Shown piece after piece: positions 10,790-22,644 of a DNA stretch of 64,000 bases (within the stretch, counting starts at the first letter, position 1; each line of letters starts with the position of its first letter). The DNA lies in NCBI GenBank assembly GCA_947359465.1, contig OX375873.1, positions 38,288,437 through 38,352,436 on the forward strand. The letters run 5' to 3'. This stretch comes from Metellina segmentata. Its lineage: Eukaryota > Arthropoda > Arachnida > Araneae > Tetragnathidae. The notes under the pieces are model-generated. The model saw nothing but the letters and a program-made list of their open reading frames with translations, made no database searches and was not told the origin of the DNA. Made by a program: the position numbers and the translations under genes.

Positions 10790-11345
10790 TTGAGAATCAA
10801 TGCTTTATGTTGTGATCATATAATTTTTCAGTGTTCTAGGAATGGTGTATCAGCATGTTGTACCACCATATACAACTGCAACTGTAGAATGCTATATAGA
10901 TGTATTGAAAACCCTCCAAGGCCACATTCATCGCAAAAGACCCCATTTGAAAGCAACAAGATGGATGCTACACCATGACAATGCAAGGCAGCATATTGCC
11001 AATGTTGCTGAGTATCTTTCAAAAATCATTGTCATGTGTATCCCCATCTTCCATATAGTCCTGATTTAGCACCATGCGAATTTTTTCTTTTCCCGATTTT
11101 GAAGAAACTACTCAAGGAAAAGCGGTTTTCGTCATCACAGGAAGTGGGTAAAAGTTGTGGAGACGATTTTGAAGGAACGGTCAAAAATTGGCTTCCAGCA
11201 TGAGTTTGAAGACTGGAAAAGAGGTGGGATACGTGCATTGTATGTAATGGGGTGTATATTGAGAAAGACTATCAACTTTTGGATGACTAGTACAGGTAGT
11301 TATTTTTTATTAATTTATGATCGTACCCAAAATTCAAAGCATTAG
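10790..11345 (+). pseudogene. Mariner transposase remnant (C-terminal half)
   Basis: Two overlapping frames on the plus strand give the C-terminal half of a mariner transposase. The first (10842-11069) has ATVECYIDVLKTLQGHIHRKRP (family NxEYYxxxLxxLRxxIxxKRP), then RWMLHHDNARQHIA, which carries the second catalytic Asp of the D,D34D triad. The frame breaks near 11038, where the PPYSPDLAPCDFFLFP motif survives only as scattered codons in shifted frames. A second frame from 11157 retains the helical C-terminal segment with EFEDWKR. The N-terminal DNA-binding domain and the first catalytic Asp are absent. It is a dead fragment from a different mariner lineage than the one at 52.5 kb. Confidence 0.75.
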
Positions 11346-13139
11346 TATTCCTATTAATCACACAGAAAATTAATTTTTGTAGCAGCATTGCGTAAACTAT
11401 TTCATTAAATTGAACGAAGCGTAAGGAACCTTAAATACTTCTTATTACATCAGTAATGTCACACTCACTACAAAATGGATTGTTGTAAAATGGTTTCGAA
11501 ACAAATCTGTTAGAAAAAATTCAACATTAAATAAATTTGAAATATCAACATGTATGTATTAATGATGTAACTAAATTTATATATTTGTTTGCTATTTTAA
11601 GATTGTCTTTCATTTTTGAAACTAAGGTGTCTTTATGTAGTTTATTTCATTTTTATATAAATATAGTCTCATTGAATGAAATATGGAAGATTTATGATAG
11701 GCCAACTTTATTAATTTAAATAGCAAATTTCAACTGATAAGTGATGAGATCGGAAGGTATTGGTGACAGAGAGAAAGGGATTAATGCTAGAAACATTAGA
11801 ACATGTTATATTTAACACCGATATTACAATTCGATATATATAAGTGCAATTTATTTTTAAATATTCACTCACTAACGTCACTAATTCACATTTCATCTCT
11901 CTCTAATGTACAGTTCTCATGCCTTACCTACCAAAATTATACAAACATACGTTTAAATACTCTGTAATGTTATGATATACACTAATTTCAAATAAGAAAA
12001 GAGATATAACTAACGGCTAATTTTCCGATGTCGGTACTGGGAATGAAAACCCTCATTTGATTACATTGGACAAGTTGACATCGATGGTTCCAGTAATGCC
12101 AGTGTGTGAAAAAAAAGGAAGAAGATTCTCTAAATACAGGCTGATAAAGGGGATTCCTGATATGCAGACTGCGAAAGGTAGCAGGTTGGAAGTTAGAGGT
12201 CGTTAAACCGATAGATCGTTAAGTGAGGAGCGACTGCATGAAAAACAAATTCACTACCGACGAAACTACAGTGTTTTTTACCCGTGCTATTTCTCTAGTT
12301 CAATTAAATGAACCTTCGTATAGAAAAGCGATTAAAAAAATCTAATACAGCCCTCTCTACCAAATAGTTTTTTAATTTAAAATATTTCAATCCCCCCATC
12401 GTGTATAATAAATTTTATATCTTCTTTTAGAAATTTACCAATTGAAAATCAGAAATCGTCAGTTTTCTCGCATCGTTTAGCAAGTTATAACTTTATTAAA
12501 AAAATAAAAAACCTAATGTAAAATTGATAATAAAAGCAATTATGGTATTAATAAGTATAATTAAAAAAAAACTGTAGCTATCTACAGCATGATTATTCGA
12601 GGACTTCTGTATTTTGGTAGATAATAGATTCTCGTATGACTGAAAGAAAAATAGAATTTGCAACAGTTTTTTTTCTCAAAATAGTAGTTAGATTTTATTA
12701 AAAGATATCCTCATTAGAGGAAATAGTATTGCGATTTCTTCTACAAGACAGCGTCGTTTGAGTTTATAAACTGAATATTCATGGTTTAAAAATGAATACT
12801 TTGTGGATTTGTTGTGAAACAACAAGTAAGTAGTCATTCCTAACAACTATAAGCTACTTTGTATCTCAATTAGTCATTTTTGGGTAAACTAAAATAATTT
12901 TTTCTCAATCTAACAATTTTTTTTTTTTGTCAATCTAACATTTATTTTTTACTTCACTGGGGAAACTTTTTTGAACAGAAATAAATGTTTTAAATATAAA
13001 TTAAAAAAAAAGAAATATCATGAATGATAGCAAACTTGCTTGATATGAGCATTATCATATCGTATTTGAGGCATTCCATGTGACAGAACGGGAGAAATAC
13101 AATTGGTATTACTGCTTCATCATATTTAACACACACAAT
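11346..13139. other. AT-rich non-coding stretch
   Basis: No supported gene. Many homopolymer runs occur, and CAATCTAACA is repeated on either side of a T run near 12908-12942. Open frames at 11537-11719 and 11711-11896 are AT-driven and show no domain. Confidence 0.5.
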
Positions 13140-13140
13140 A

Positions 13141-13700
13141 TGGACAAAAATATTTGGACACTGCATGTTTTTCCGAAAAAGTGCTTTATTACTATATTTA
13201 GTAACAGGTAGGTCCTCCTTTTGCTTGTATTACAATTGCAACCCATCGAGGCATACTTTCCACATATTCTCTGTAAGTTTGGTCAGGAATAGCTTGCCAT
13301 GACTCTTGCAAGGCTGTGAGAAGAGATTGCAGTGAAAATGGGCGTGCGTGGTGGTGTCGTACTCGACGCTACAGTTTGTCCCACAAGTGTTTGATCAGAT
13401 ATTGATCGGGGCTTTGAAGAGGCCAGTCGAGCAAATTCATATCATTTTCAGGAAACATGTCCAGTATTCGTTTTGCAGTATTCCGGAGCTTGATCCTGTT
13501 CGAAGAAACAATCATCGGCGTAGTATTGCCACAGTGTAAGAAAGACGAAATTATCCAGAACGTACCAGGTACATAAAGCAATGGGCCTAATCGTAACCAG
13601 GAAAACAACTCAACTCTAAGATCGATCCTTCTCCAAATTTCTGCAATGACCCAATACTCTGGTCCACATAGTGTGTATGACAGTTTTAATTAGACGAAAC
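13141..13700 (-). pseudogene. Tc1-like element 3' part with one terminal repeat
   Basis: On the minus strand the frame 13608-13369 reads as a Tc1 transposase C-terminal half: FSWLRLGPLLYVPGTF (family GLGPL.P..G.), a HCGNTTPMIVS-type region where the FQDDNARCH block has been scrambled, and LDWPLQSPDQYLIKHLWDKL, equivalent to [20 protein letters not shown] with the catalytic Glu replaced by Lys. Downstream on the minus strand the C-terminal RRTYLL (family KGGPTxY) region ends near 13205. The sequence TGGACAAAAATATTTGGACA at 13141-13160, preceded by TA, is a typical Tc1 terminal inverted repeat. The opposite terminus and the N-terminal half are missing, so this is a truncated copy. Confidence 0.75.
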
Positions 13701-15010
13701 CTTCCATTTGTATGTGTAAGAATAGGCCATTCTCAACGTAGTAATTAAATCTCCGATTTTAGACAGAGAATACTTTTCATACAAATTTACTAAATAATGA
13801 TAAAGCAAAAAATTCAAAAAATAATTATGTAAATAAGGATATTTCAGCGAAAATGTAAAACATGCGTTTAATCTACTCTACGGGATTGAAATCAAGTCTT
13901 GGTGAAAAAATCATTAAAGGTTTTCTTTTTGTAGGGAAGCTACGTTCTTCAAAATGCGTGCTTTTAGACGCCGGAATCATTAGACTTAAGACAAAACTAC
14001 CAGGTCATTGTTATATATAACCGAGATTTAAAATTCATCATTATAAACTAACAGAATTACCACCATGAATTGCCTTACATCTTTCTTCCCTCAAAGCGTA
14101 GCATTACAAATGATTTTACAATTCTTTTAGGTACATCGCATGTGACAAACACTGTTTTTTTTTTTTGGGGGGGGGTATAGAAGGGAGGGGGATAATACAG
14201 CTCAATTTTATGAACTTTTGCTTCAGATTGCTTGCGATTTCTTTCAGTTACTGTACAAGTTTTAGCTTCTTTACAGAGGTACTTTTTAAACTGTAGTTGA
14301 CTTCCAAACTTTACCGTGTGTGTTTTCATTCTGAGTGTGATGATCATCTGTATTTTCTCTAACCATTTTCTTCATATTCTATATCTTTCTAAAGCTATTT
14401 TCTTCCATTTATTTTTTGCTAGTTTTGAAGCTGCCAAAAGGCGAAAAAAAATATAGATCTAAGATTTGCCTGTGATGGAACTCGACATAATTTCGAAAAT
14501 TATTCTAGTGAAATTTTCATCTATAAAAGTTTTACTGCAGTTATAAAAGTAGCTTTATATGTTTCAAAAGAGACCATCATATTGACTACTCTGAAATATA
14601 TATTTAAGCAGTGAAATTAAAAAGTTCATGCTTTGTAACAGAATGGGACATTTAATTCATCTTCAAATCAACCCTGAAATAATAATTTTTTTATGTGAGA
14701 CATATGAAATTGCTCGCAATTACGGAATAGTTATTAAAACACGGTTTTTTAAAACAATTTTAACAAGCGAAATATATAAAAATCACTGCTGTTATATGAA
14801 AACAAAACATTTAGTCATTTTGGTTTTAAGAGTCCTTCCACAAAGTTACATTAAGTTTTGTCAGACGTAATTATATAAATATCACCAACGTTCATTATGT
14901 TTGCTTAAAAAAAACCCAAAATTGACAACACTAACGCAATTTTAAAAATCAAAAGGCTGATTGATGTTACCCTGGAATAGCCCAATTGTGAGAAAATTAG
15001 CCCTCGCCAC
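13701..15010. other. AT-rich non-coding stretch with T-run/G-run
   Basis: A run of about 16 T followed by about 10 G lies near 14153-14176. Open frames at 14075-14347 (minus) and 14628-14870 (plus) have no recognised domain. Confidence 0.5.
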
Positions 15011-15015
15011 AATAA

Positions 15016-15164
15016 AACTAATTTACAATTTGTTTTCTATCTAGCAGTACAAGGTTTTTAAACCTTGAAATATTTTTTTGTGGATTGAAAACTAATTTAC
15101 AATTTGTTTTCTATCTAGCAGTACAACGTTTTTAAACCTTGAAATATTTTTTTGTAGATTGAAA
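15016..15164 (+). repeat. 74-bp tandem duplication, two copies
   Basis: The block beginning AACTAATTTACAATTTGTTT is repeated once at a spacing of 74 bp with very few differences (for example ACAAGG versus ACAACG). The high identity shows a recent duplication. Each unit contains the near-palindrome AAGGTTTTTAAACCTT. Confidence 0.95.
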
Positions 15165-16640
15165 TTGCACCGTTTTGCCACACGCTTCTACATTGGTGAC
15201 TGGTTGACATTATTATGGAACCGGGTTTTCAAACAAGCCAAATACCACTTGAAATCAATTCCAAATGCCGATCGCCACAATTGCCTATATTACGATGGAT
15301 GGCCTCTAGTGAACTGTTGAATTGCCAGTGCGTTATTAACCACTTACAACAAATACCCGAATCCCAGTGACAATAGACATTAATTGTATTGCTTTGCCGC
15401 TTAGCCTCGGTTGCAAACTGTTTGCCCGCACTGACTCTTCCTGGTCAGTTAAATGATCGTCCTATCATTCATTGCATGACCACGTACAGGGAACCACACT
15501 ATTGATGGTAATAAAGCTTCTATAGTTTTACGCAGTTGGTAATTAATCAGCTAACGGGTGGTAACATCTATCGAATTTAGCCATTGCTAAATTCTAGAGT
15601 GCTAGCACTGTGGGAAACTTAACACCACTCTACAAAGACTTACTTGCAACATTAATTTATTGTTGACTTTCTTCAAAATTAATTCTCAACCGTGAAGTAC
15701 CATTTGGTAGACTGAAGTTACAATGTATGTTCACTCGTATTAAACTATCATCCACCTGTTCGAACACTGTTGAAGGAAATCACGCTTGAAACGTATTAAA
15801 CGAATGATTAAACCAGGTTTGTGTAGTCCGGCACCGAAGAGAAAACAGTCAAGATTGAGAAATCAAGTTTTGAAAAGGAGTAGAGTCGTTAAAAGATTGC
15901 TGCTATACGTAAAAGCATGAAGGGTAATTGCAATGTACAGTTCCAAGACCACTCAATAGCATTGTTATATCTATCAGTACTGTGCTATAAAAGTAGAATC
16001 AAAGTCCGCGTTAAATACTCCTGTACTGAAAGCACTTTAATCAAGTTTTCCAACCTATCACATAATTTCAAGAATAGACTCGTTCGAAACCATGTGACTC
16101 AAATAACAACTCCGTGGAGTCAGACTATATTTGCATCCGAGTTACTTCTGTCAATTTCGACAAAATTCGCGTGTATTAATAACTATTATACCCCATACAT
16201 TAAAGTATTTGTATTTTTCTATGTAAGTATAAAATTAAATATTGTCTTCTCACCAACAATCTTAATTAAATTATTGTTATCCTAGGAAAGGTATTAGTGA
16301 TGTGTGAGATATTACGAGAGAGGACAGTTATAATCGCATTATTAATATTATTAAGAATTTACATAAATGAGATTATTTATACAAGAGCATGGTTTTTTGT
16401 TCAATTGTCAAGTCCATTATAAACAGAAAAAAATAGTTTGCGCAACCTATTTCACTCAGGTAGGACTTTGTGCATTACTGATTATATTATATATATTCGA
16501 CATGCGTGTTATATATTTAATGCAGTTATCTGATCGTATTTTAGTAAATGGGTCTTGTGAGATAATTACATTCAACTCATGCATTTAGAATTAAATCATG
16601 TTATTTCAAGACGATTATTTTCCTTTATTAATTTAAATTT
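15165..16640. other. Non-coding stretch with a possible LTR-element primer site
   Basis: CTACATTGGTGACTGGTTGA at 15189-15208 looks like the primer-binding region of some Ty3/gypsy elements (family wording TTGGTGACCCCGACGTG), and an ATG follows at 15216, but no LTR or gag homology can be shown. A 122-codon open frame at 15917-16285 is rich in Ser, Ile and Tyr and has no domain that I recognise. Confidence 0.25.
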
Positions 16641-16643
16641 ATT

Positions 16644-16998
16644 CTAAGCAGACAAAAGTTCTTTTCACAACTTAGATTTACTTATTGCTGTTCCCTTAAA
16701 ACAAAAATGCAAGTGCAAAATATGCTCGTGTTGAATTTATTTTTTTGCTTGATTCATTTGTTTTGACAACGCTTCATTTGTTTTTGTGTGTGTGTGTGTG
16801 TGGTATAATTCATCTTTCCAATAATCCATCTTTCTAAGCGGACAAAAGTTCTTGCAACTTGGACAACTTCTTCTCTCTTCTTGTTCTCCAACTTCACAAC
16901 TTGTATTTACTTATTGCTGTTCCCTTAAAACAAAAATGCAAGTGTTTCTTCATTTGTTTGCTTGATTCATTTGTTTTTGGTATAATTCATCTTTCCAA
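16644..16998 (+). repeat. 190-bp tandem duplication with (TG)n
   Basis: Copy 1 starts at 16644 and copy 2 at 16834, both with CTAAGC(A/G)GACAAAAGTTCTT. Both contain CTTATTGCTGTTCCCTTAAA and GGTATAATTCATCTTTCCAA. Copy 1 has an insertion with a short TG microsatellite (about 16783-16801). Copy 2 has its own insertion near 16870. Confidence 0.9.
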
Positions 16999-18837
16999 TG
17001 GGACACAAGGACAGAACTATAGCAACACTCAGCCTCGTTAGAGAGCATTGCGTTATAGTTCAAACTTCAACAAATTCTCCTCCCTTCGACAAAGAACGAT
17101 TCAAGAGTTAGTTGTAACTGAGATTTGATGTCAGCTCTTCGTTGCACCAACAACGTAAGTACTGCTCAAAACAATTGCGTAAGTATGTTGGACTTGAGTG
17201 GAACAACAACGTAAGTATACATCATGTCACTGTTAATCTAAACTTGTCCCTTTTATGATGTAAATAACTGAATGAATAACGATGTGAAGAAATATACAGT
17301 AAAAATCACATAATTTCTTTAATGCTTTGTTGCGTTGAAAATTGCATTCCAAATTTTAAGAGTACAACGATTCAACTGCAAAATTATGAGTTAATATTCA
17401 AAATACACCTGTACGAGAGGCATTAATTAAAATTAACATAAAAAATGATATTATTCATTTTCAATACCATCACAAATATTATTGCTTGTTACTAATATTA
17501 ATCATGAATACTAATTACATGCGAGATGAATTAGCATTACGAAACGGACACAAAATAATTATGTTTCAGTTTCTTGAACAAATCGATGAATTCTAAAAGT
17601 CATTGTGCAACCGAAACAACGATATACATTACTGTGTATAACGTAACATTTTTGATTATACCCACATTATCTTTTATATAGTTGATCTATTTTATATCAG
17701 TCTTTTCTGTATTCGCTACGTCCTGCAGTCTAATCTTTGAGCATCGTCAGGCGTGTGGTTATTTTTATTTTATTCCCTGGATACGCATATCCATTTACTT
17801 GCTTAGGGGCCAATTTTGGTATCATGTGATGCGAAAAACGATTTCCGTAGCCGTATCCTCAATTTGTAGCATTGCGCCCAATGGGAATACGGGTAGCATT
17901 TCCTACGGCTCGGCTTGCGACCACTGTTCAGCGACCAATTAAGTCCAATGCGAAAGGGGCATGGTATGACTGGTATCTTTAAGACACTTTCTCATCGCTG
18001 CGATACATCGCAAGGGAACAAATACTGCATCAGACGCGAGGATTCATTCCGCTGGGAAATCATCCGGTTTCGAAATGTATTTGTTCTGGAGTAGTATCAG
18101 GTTATGCAACTACTTTCTCCAAATATCACATCATTACAGCAATACCTGGGTTATGTTATAGTTAAAACCTTTAGCTGTCAGGTATCTCTGGAAATTTGCT
18201 GCCCTGGTCGTTTTCATGAGTGGCATGAAGGATATAAATAATTTATCACACAAATTCTCGTTGGGAAGTAGATGCTGGTATTCCTTAATGTGAAAAGCCC
18301 TGGTTTTATGAATAAAAGCCCGTAATACATAATTGTGTTGTAAAATTGAATTTGGGTACTTGAAGCGTTTTCATAATTGTATTCTTTGAGACTGAGATAA
18401 CAAAAAAACAAGCAAAAAGGTTCAGTCCTTTTTTTAGCGAGAATTCGTAGCTCAAGACTAGGCCTTTTTCAAATTATTAGTTCGAATCGCTTAAAAATGT
18501 TTTTTTATATATTTAAATAGATCTTGTCAAGATCTTTAAAATGCTACTATGTACAGTTGTCTGGTGCTCTCAATTGATTAGATATACTGACTCAAACGCG
18601 GTGGCACACCAATAAATATTGGATCATTTTTCCCGACCGTAGCCACGACGAATATGCCAGTAGGATTACTGTTCGGCACGTATTGTTTAACGATATAAGG
18701 ATTTCAATTGGCACCAATTTTTGTAATTCGCCCCAGTCTCTCTGCGGGCTTAGCCGTAATTCTACGTCAACATATATTAACATTAACGTGGAATAGGAGT
18801 CTTGCTGTTTCTCTGGAAGGATGAACCTATTCCATTG
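16999..18837. other. Non-coding stretch
   Basis: CAACAACGTAAGTA occurs twice (about 17148 and 17206). The block around 17110-17160 resembles 20745-20800 at the left edge of the 200-bp tandem array, so a decayed copy may lie here. The 17740-17960 part is less AT-rich and has an imperfect inverted repeat around CCGTAT/ATACGG. Frames at 17682-17942 and 18592-18846 (minus) show no domain. Confidence 0.4.
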
Positions 18838-20237
18838 AAGGGGCATTCCACAAAAAAGTCAACCAGAGCACAAAATTTCAAAATTAGTTTAAACTATTTT
18901 TTTTTATTATTTATTGATAGCTAATAGTTTAAATTGTATTTTTCTTTTAAAAAATCAAAACTTCTTTTTACTGAAGTGGCAACACAGCACTTTCAAAATG
19001 ACTGTCATCCATAGTCACAGGTTTTGAACCCTTTGCATGGAAATACTTTGCTACTTCACACGGGAAAAGTATCATTGATGGTATTGGAGGAAATGTTAAG
19101 CGGCTTGTACGTCAAGTCGTAATGAGCAAAAAAAAATGAGACAATTATTCAAGGAGCCGCAGATCTTGTCCATGTTGCACTAAAGGTCATCAAAGCAACA
19201 ACGCTTATGCATATATCTGAAGAAAATATATAAAATATTTTGTCACAAAAGCCATTTATTGTAATGCAAAGGCAATTCCTAGTGTTTCAACATTTCATGT
19301 CATTAAATATGACAATGGAAAAAATAATTTATTTGAACATGCAAAGTGGCAACCAAAAGATGTCATAAAGTTACCAACGGCAAAGAAAAACTTGTGCCTA
19401 CAAGTGGTTGAATAGGTAGTGGTGACATACGATGGAATTAATTATCCAGGTGAAATCACTTGTGTTGATGGTCCAGATAGTGTTAAAGTTTCGGTTATGG
19501 TGAAATTTGGCACATTTACAAGTGACCACATCAACCGGACAAAATTTTATACATGCTAAAAGATGTTGTTAAAAAATATCAACATTTATTGTTGTTAACA
19601 ACAGAGGACCTTTTAAATTCATAAATAAATTTTGAGTCATGATGATCTGTATTTTATTACATAATTAGGAATATTAAATGTATTATAACCTAAGTAATAA
19701 CATGGACATAAATTTGAGATCACTTAAATAAATAGTAATACAATGTAAAAATATGCAGTAGAATTTTATTTAGAATTTTTTAACATTTAAAATTATGCCT
19801 TCCATTTATGTTTTCAAAAAAACCCGCACGTGACAATAATGTCCCGCTCGTGACAGTACACATTTTATTTTTTTAATAATCTGAATATTAATATTTACAA
19901 TTGATATTAATGCTACTCTTACTTTGGACTTTTGTCTCTCTAAAAATAATTTTAATTTAATGATTTCTCAATTAAAAGAGCAGAAATATCTTTTGGTTCA
20001 TATAGCTGTTTACAAGTAGTTGACTTTGCATGTCCCGCACGTAACACTAATAAACAAATTAATTTCTACAAAAAAACATTGATCAAAATTAATATAATTA
20101 TGCATAAAGTAGCTGTGACATAAACAGTTGGTATAAAAAATATACACAATTTCATGAGTTATAATTTGTGAATTCGGCATAACTGTTTATCTTAAAATTA
20201 CGAGTCCAAATGTCCCGCACGTGACCATGGAATGACC
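18838..20237 (+). mobile_element. Unassigned 1.4 kb terminal-inverted-repeat element
   Basis: The left end AGGGGCATTCCA (18838-18849) and the reverse complement of the right end, AGGGTCATTCCA (20226-20237), match at 11 of 12 positions. Near the right end the phrase CCCGCACGTGAC recurs (19823-19834, a variant at 19843-19854, 20034-20045, 20214-20225), a typical arrangement of subterminal transposase-binding repeats. The interior carries a decayed open frame (next entry). The superfamily is not clear to me. No obvious target-site duplication flanks the ends. Confidence 0.55.
18985..19560 (+). pseudogene. Decayed protein of the 1.4 kb element (ATSHGK family)
   Basis: The plus strand contains, near 19018-19110, the segment FEPFAWKYFATSHGKSIID followed by GIGGNVKRLVRQVV. 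I recall the pattern F-A-T-S-H-G-K-x-x-x-D-G-x-G-G-x-x-K-R from uncharacterised invertebrate proteins that are often repeated in genomes; its function is not known to me. Further downstream (about 19415-19550) a second conserved-looking segment reads VVTYDGINYPGEITCVDG, like a small beta-rich domain. Single-base shifts and stops break the frame between these parts. It lies inside the inverted repeats of the element at 18838-20237, in the plus orientation, so it is probably that element's own gene. The family assignment is recall, not a search. Confidence 0.45.
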
Positions 20238-20327
20238 CTGAATATTATATTTCCATTCAAGCATATGAAAATAGAAAGTTTAGTAACCTGTTAAAGTGCA
20301 TTATTTCCTTTCTGAAACCGATTCGGC

Positions 20328-20503
20328 AAGTCGACCGAGTGGCTAACAGTTAGTTTCAACTGACTCTGAATTCGTATCTTGGTCTTGGCTTGGTATATAC
20401 GTAGTGGTTTGGAATGCACATTAAACCGCAGGTTTCGATCTAATATGCCCTCTTATATCAACAAATTGACAAAGAGCGACAAACCAAAAATAAATAAATA
20501 ACA
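20328..20503 (+). mobile_element. Possible second tRNA-related SINE
   Basis: The segment starts with an A-box-like GACCGAGTGGCTAAC, has a weak B-box-like GAATTCGTATCTT about 30 bp later, and ends in a short AAATAAATAAATAA tail, which is the layout of a SINE. The body differs from the family at 4951-5287. Only one copy was seen. Confidence 0.35.
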
Positions 20504-20965
20504 TATAGTGGATCACTGTATATATTTTATATGTAAAATATAAAATACGTATCCAAAATATCATCAAATATTTGCGTGATCACTGGACTTCAGTACTTTA
20601 AATTTGAAGAATAGCTATTTTAAGCAATATTGACCATTTGAATTCAATCAATATGTATTGTAGCTGAAAGACCAGCTAAAAGGGAACGAATTCTTAACAT
20701 TATTCAAATTTAAGCTGTTCCCCATCATCCTTTAGAAAAGAGACGAAAGTGTTAGTTGTAACACCATGGATTTGAGGTTTGGGGATTAACTCGTCTGTGC
20801 AACAACGATGGCGGCATGCTAATCTGAGTTTGTGCAGTACAACAAATCAATTAAGTCCATAAAATGTTAACATACGGAAAGGATTCAACGATTGACTACT
20901 TATATTTGTGAACTTCATTTTTGATGTATGTACGGAACATCTTTTCCACATTAAATAACCTATTA

Positions 20966-22382
20966 CACTGCTGGCCACCGTAAATGCAACACCCTGAAGG
21001 AAGCATGCAAATAATATGAAATTAACAACATGCATTAGCGGAGGTGAGATATGCAAATGATTAGAATTTCAGCGCAGACGCACATCACGCGCGCCTGTGG
21101 CACCACTTCAAAGCGCTATTTACGGCTTGGAGATTTCGACGATTTCAAGCACGGCAATTGTGTTTTTCTTGTGGTTTTTTCAAAAAAACGATCAATTATG
21201 CCTCGTAGAAAACAGCGATCATCTTTTGTTCAAGTATGCGAATTCGACAGAGAAAGGACAGTGGCCTACCGAGATTGTGGATTATCTTTCAGGGAAATCG
21301 GTAGTCGTGTTGGACGAAACCAAACAACTGTAATGCGGTTATGTGATCGTTGGATGCAGGAGGGTACGACGGACCGACGTGTTCGATCGCATCCACCTCA
21401 GTGCACCACCTCACGTGATGACAGGCATATTGTGCGTATGGCAGTGACGGATCGCTCAGCCACATCACGAACCATAGCACAGCACATTCAGTCTGTAACG
21501 CATCATCCAGTGTCTGCGCGTACCATTCGACGCCGTTTACCCGTTTACAGCAGAGTGGTCTGTCCGCAAGACGTCCATTGCTTCGTCTACCCTTGACGAA
21601 GAACCACAGACGTCTCCGTCAATGGTGCGATGAAAAAAGGATGTGGATGGTAGAACGGAATGAAATTGTCTTTACTGACGAGTCACGCTTCTGTTTGCAA
21701 CACCACGATGGTTGGATTCGAGTCTGGAGACACCGTGGAGAGTGGATGCTGAACAGCTGCGTTATGCACCGCCACAATGGTCCTGCACCGGGTATTATAG
21801 TATGGGGCGGTGTTGGATATCACTCTCGCACTCCTCTAGTACGCATTGCCGGTACTTTAAACAGCCAGCGCTACATCTCCGAGGTGTTGGAGTCAGTTGT
21901 CCTTCCCTACCTTCAGGGGGCTTGCCCACAGCCATATTTCAACAGAATAATGCGCGACCACACGTGGCACGCATTGTCCAAGGGTTCTTCGTCTATCGCC
22001 AGATTGAATTGCTTCCCTGGCCAGCTCGCTCTCCGGATCTTTCGCAGATAGAAAACATGTGGTCCATGGTTGATCAACGATTGACACAGATTACATCCCC
22101 AGCTGCCACACCAGATCAACTTTGGCAACGTGTGGTAGATGATTGATGTTGCTGTACCCCAAGAACACATCCAAAGTCTCTTTGAATAAATGCCGAGGCG
22201 TGTGGCAGCGGTGAACTCCAACAATGGCGGCTGCTCTGGCTACTGATTTTGGCAGGAACCACACTTCACCGAAGTCTATAAATTTAATCACTTGATACGT
22301 GGTCAACAAGTTATCTACAAAATATATTTTGTTGTGATATCTCTTTTCTTTCTTGGTGTTGCAATTTGGGTGGCCAGCAGTG
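20966..22382 (+). mobile_element. Tc1-family transposon, complete ends, dead gene
   Basis: The element is flanked by TA dinucleotides at 20964-20965 and 22383-22384, the target duplication of the Tc1/mariner superfamily. The left terminal repeat starts CACTGCTGGCCACC and continues to GCAACACC. The reverse complement of the right end also starts CACTGCTGGCCACC and reaches GCAACACC, with about 25 of 28 positions equal. Length is about 1417 bp. It has inserted in unit A of the 200-bp tandem array. It carries one transposase pseudogene in the plus orientation. Confidence 0.93.
21198..22246 (+). pseudogene. Tc1/Tcb1-type transposase, frameshifted
   Basis: The reading frame opens at ATG 21198 (MPRRKQRSSF). 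The N-terminal part has a helix-turn-helix of the paired type (GLSFREIGSRVGRNQTTVMR) and a second one around TSRTIAQHIQSVTHHPVSAR, separated by the GTTDRRVRSHPP linker. The DDE domain has the first Asp in FTDESRF (21677-21679), the GPAPGIIVWGGVGYHSRTPL core, and the third residue Glu in SPDLSQIENMW (22051-22053). The second catalytic Asp is changed: QQDNARPH reads QQNNARPH (AAT at 21946-21948). An 8-bp tandem duplication CCGTTTAC at 21533-21548 shifts the frame near residue 114, base insertions around 21915-21930 shift it again, and a stop cuts it at 22144-22146. The remaining C-terminal codons run to about 22246. The full-length family protein is about 340 residues. It is dead. By recall the nearest relatives are the many spider 'Tcb1' copies. 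Confidence 0.92.
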
Positions 22383-22644
22383 TATTTACACCAACGTTAA
22401 CTCAAAAAGGATGGAACAAAGAAAACGCATGATCCAACGTATATTGTTGTAATGTTGTTCTTCAGAACGATATAGTCATCTGAAATTTCCAAGTACAACA
22501 AGTCACTTAAGTCAATAAAATATACCATTTGGAAAGGATGACTCTTTCAAACATCCTTTCACTTTAAATAACGTACTATTTACTCCAACGTTAACACAAA
22601 AAATATGGAACAAAGATAACGCATGATCCAATGTATATTGTTGA

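Noticed and set aside
13348..13539. A 63-codon plus-strand frame.
   Set aside because: It is antisense to the Tc1 remnant at 13141-13700.
15917..16285. A 122-codon plus-strand frame with hydrophobic segments.
   Set aside because: Tyr/Phe/Ile-rich translation is expected from AT-rich DNA. No signal, domain or neighbouring support was found.
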